Assembly (NCBI GenBank): GCA_016926135.1
Contig: JAFGPH010000377.1
Location: 1 to 7,305, forward strand
Reading direction: 5' to 3'
Length of the DNA: 7,305 bases
DNA from: Deltaproteobacteria bacterium
Lineage (GTDB): Bacteria > Desulfobacterota > DSM-4660 > Desulfatiglandales > HGW-15
The stretch's first letter is position 1. Each line of letters starts with the position of its first letter. The position numbers and the translations under genes were made by a program. The notes beneath the pieces are model-generated. The model had not been told where the DNA came from. It ran no database searches and saw nothing but the letters and a program-made list of their open reading frames with translations. Below are positions 6,704 through 7,305 of this stretch, piece after piece.

Positions 6704-6767
6704 TAAGTGGCGTCTCCCCCTTTCGAATGGGGGTCTCCGTGGCTTCCCTTGTTTATGGATAAGCTCT
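6692..6767 (+). repeat. 76-nt inverted-repeat element with inner hairpin, upstream of the DUF169 gene
   Basis: AGAGCTTATCC (6692-6702) and GGATAAGCTCT (6757-6767) are perfect 11-nt inverted repeats. Flanking CATA (6687-6690) could add pairs with TATG (6767-6770) across a 2-nt bulge. Inside, CCCCC (6716-6720) and GGGGG (6729-6733) form a short hairpin. Around it, GTGGC-GTCTCC (6707-6717) is answered by GTCTCC-GTGGC (6733-6743), the same two blocks in swapped order. The right arm ends 16 nt before AAAGGAG, the SD of the next gene. It could be a structured 5' leader, an operator or a small dispersed repeat. No known riboswitch was recognised. Confidence 0.65.
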
Positions 6768-6802
6768 ATGAGAAATGAGAAGGAAAGGAGCCGTTTAACA
6801 CG

Positions 6803-7305
6803 ATGCTGACCAAAGAAGATAAAGCCCTTCTGGATAAGTTTGCCTTCGACGTCTCCCCTGTGGGCGTCAAGTTCTCACCCAAAAGGCCAGACAACCTTCC
6901 GAGGCTGGCCGAAAAGATGGCTTTCTGCGAGATGCTCAGGAAGGCACAGGAAGGCAACGCGTTTTTTGCGGACGCGGAAAACCATGCCTGTGAGGCCGCT
7001 CTGTACGTGCTGGGGCAGGCGGATTCCCCGGAACCTTTCATCAACGGCGAATTTGGCGCCCGGCTGCAGATCTTTGAAGAGCCCCGTTCCGCGAGCCGGC
7101 TTTACCTTCACATCCCCAAAATTGGCAGGGGCGTCATTCATGGTGTTTCCTTCTCGCCGTTGGACAGGCTTTCCTTTGAACCGGATCTGTTGATCCTCCT
7201 CGCGGACACCGCACAAACGGAAATCCTGCTCCGCGCCATGACCTACAGGACGGGGGGGATGTGGGAAAGCAGATTCACCGCCGCTATCGGGTGCGCATGG
7301 ACATA
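6803..7305 (+). CDS. DUF169 family protein (3' end missing)
   Basis: The frame is open from ATG 6803 to the window edge, giving 167 residues with no stop. AAAGGAG (6784-6790) lies 12 nt before the ATG, a slightly long spacing. DUF169 features visible: PVGVKF near 19-24, a CEMLRKAQEGNAFF stretch at 42-55, CEAALYVLG at 63-71, RGVIHGVSFSPLD at 109-121, FEPDLLILL at 125-133, a Y-R-T-G-G stretch at 148-152 and a late Cys at 164. The conserved-looking Cys residues (42, 63, 164) could bind a metal or cofactor, but the family function is not established and none is claimed here. No signal peptide or membrane segment is seen, so it is probably cytoplasmic. It is separated from the transporter genes by 224 nt containing two hairpin structures and may be its own transcription unit. 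Confidence 0.82.
   Translation, partial: MLTKEDKALLDKFAFDVSPVGVKFSPKRPDNLPRLAEKMAFCEMLRKAQEGNAFFADAENHACEAALYVLGQADSPEPFINGEFGARLQIFEEPRSASRLYLHIPKIGRGVIHGVSFSPLDRLSFEPDLLILLADTAQTEILLRAMTYRTGGMWESRFTAAIGCAWT

Noticed and set aside
6707..6724. Sigma-54 promoter (GG...GC) in the 6692-6767 element
   Set aside because: The GG at 6709-6710 has TT, not GC, at the required 10-nt spacing.
6579..6802. tRNA, CRISPR or known riboswitch in the intergenic gap
   Set aside because: No cloverleaf, no regularly spaced repeats and no recognised riboswitch core; only the two hairpin elements described are seen.

Overview
The window is one co-directional (+ strand) gene cluster from a GC-rich bacterium. It encodes a complete LIV-type (branched-chain amino acid family, HAAT) ABC importer, except that the first ATPase gene is cut by the left edge. 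An AMP-forming acyl-CoA ligase gene sits inside the cluster. A DUF169-family gene, cut by the right edge, follows. The gene order, the ligase subfamily and the DUF169 neighbour suggest an anaerobic Desulfobacterota ('deltaproteobacterial') organism. That placement is inferred from family resemblance, not proven here.

Layout: 1-459 is the 3' part of a LivG-type ATPase. 489-1283 is a LivF-type ATPase with a basic C-terminal tail. 1279-1345 is a long imperfect hairpin bridging the livF stop and the ligase gene. 1362-3302 is the AMP-binding ligase. 3299-4186 (LivH) overlaps the ligase by 4 nt (ATGA) behind a near-perfect Shine-Dalgarno (SD). 4190-5245 is LivM. 5246-5321 is a leader with three SD-like stretches, one matching the 16S rRNA tail over 13 nt. 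5322-6578 is the secreted substrate-binding protein. 6579-6802 is the only sizeable non-coding stretch; it holds a GC-rich hairpin just after the binding-protein gene and a separate 76-nt inverted-repeat element before the DUF169 gene. 6803 to the window end is the DUF169 protein.

How it fits together: the binding protein captures a ligand in the periplasm, LivH/LivM form the membrane channel, and LivG/LivF hydrolyse ATP. Because the ligase lies between the ATPase and permease genes and is translationally coupled to livH, the likely cargo is a carboxylic acid that is converted to its CoA thioester on entry (capture and trapping). The ligand is not identifiable from sequence. The most notable non-coding signals are the livF/ligase hairpin, the over-long SD before the binding-protein gene, and the nested repeat element before the DUF169 gene.
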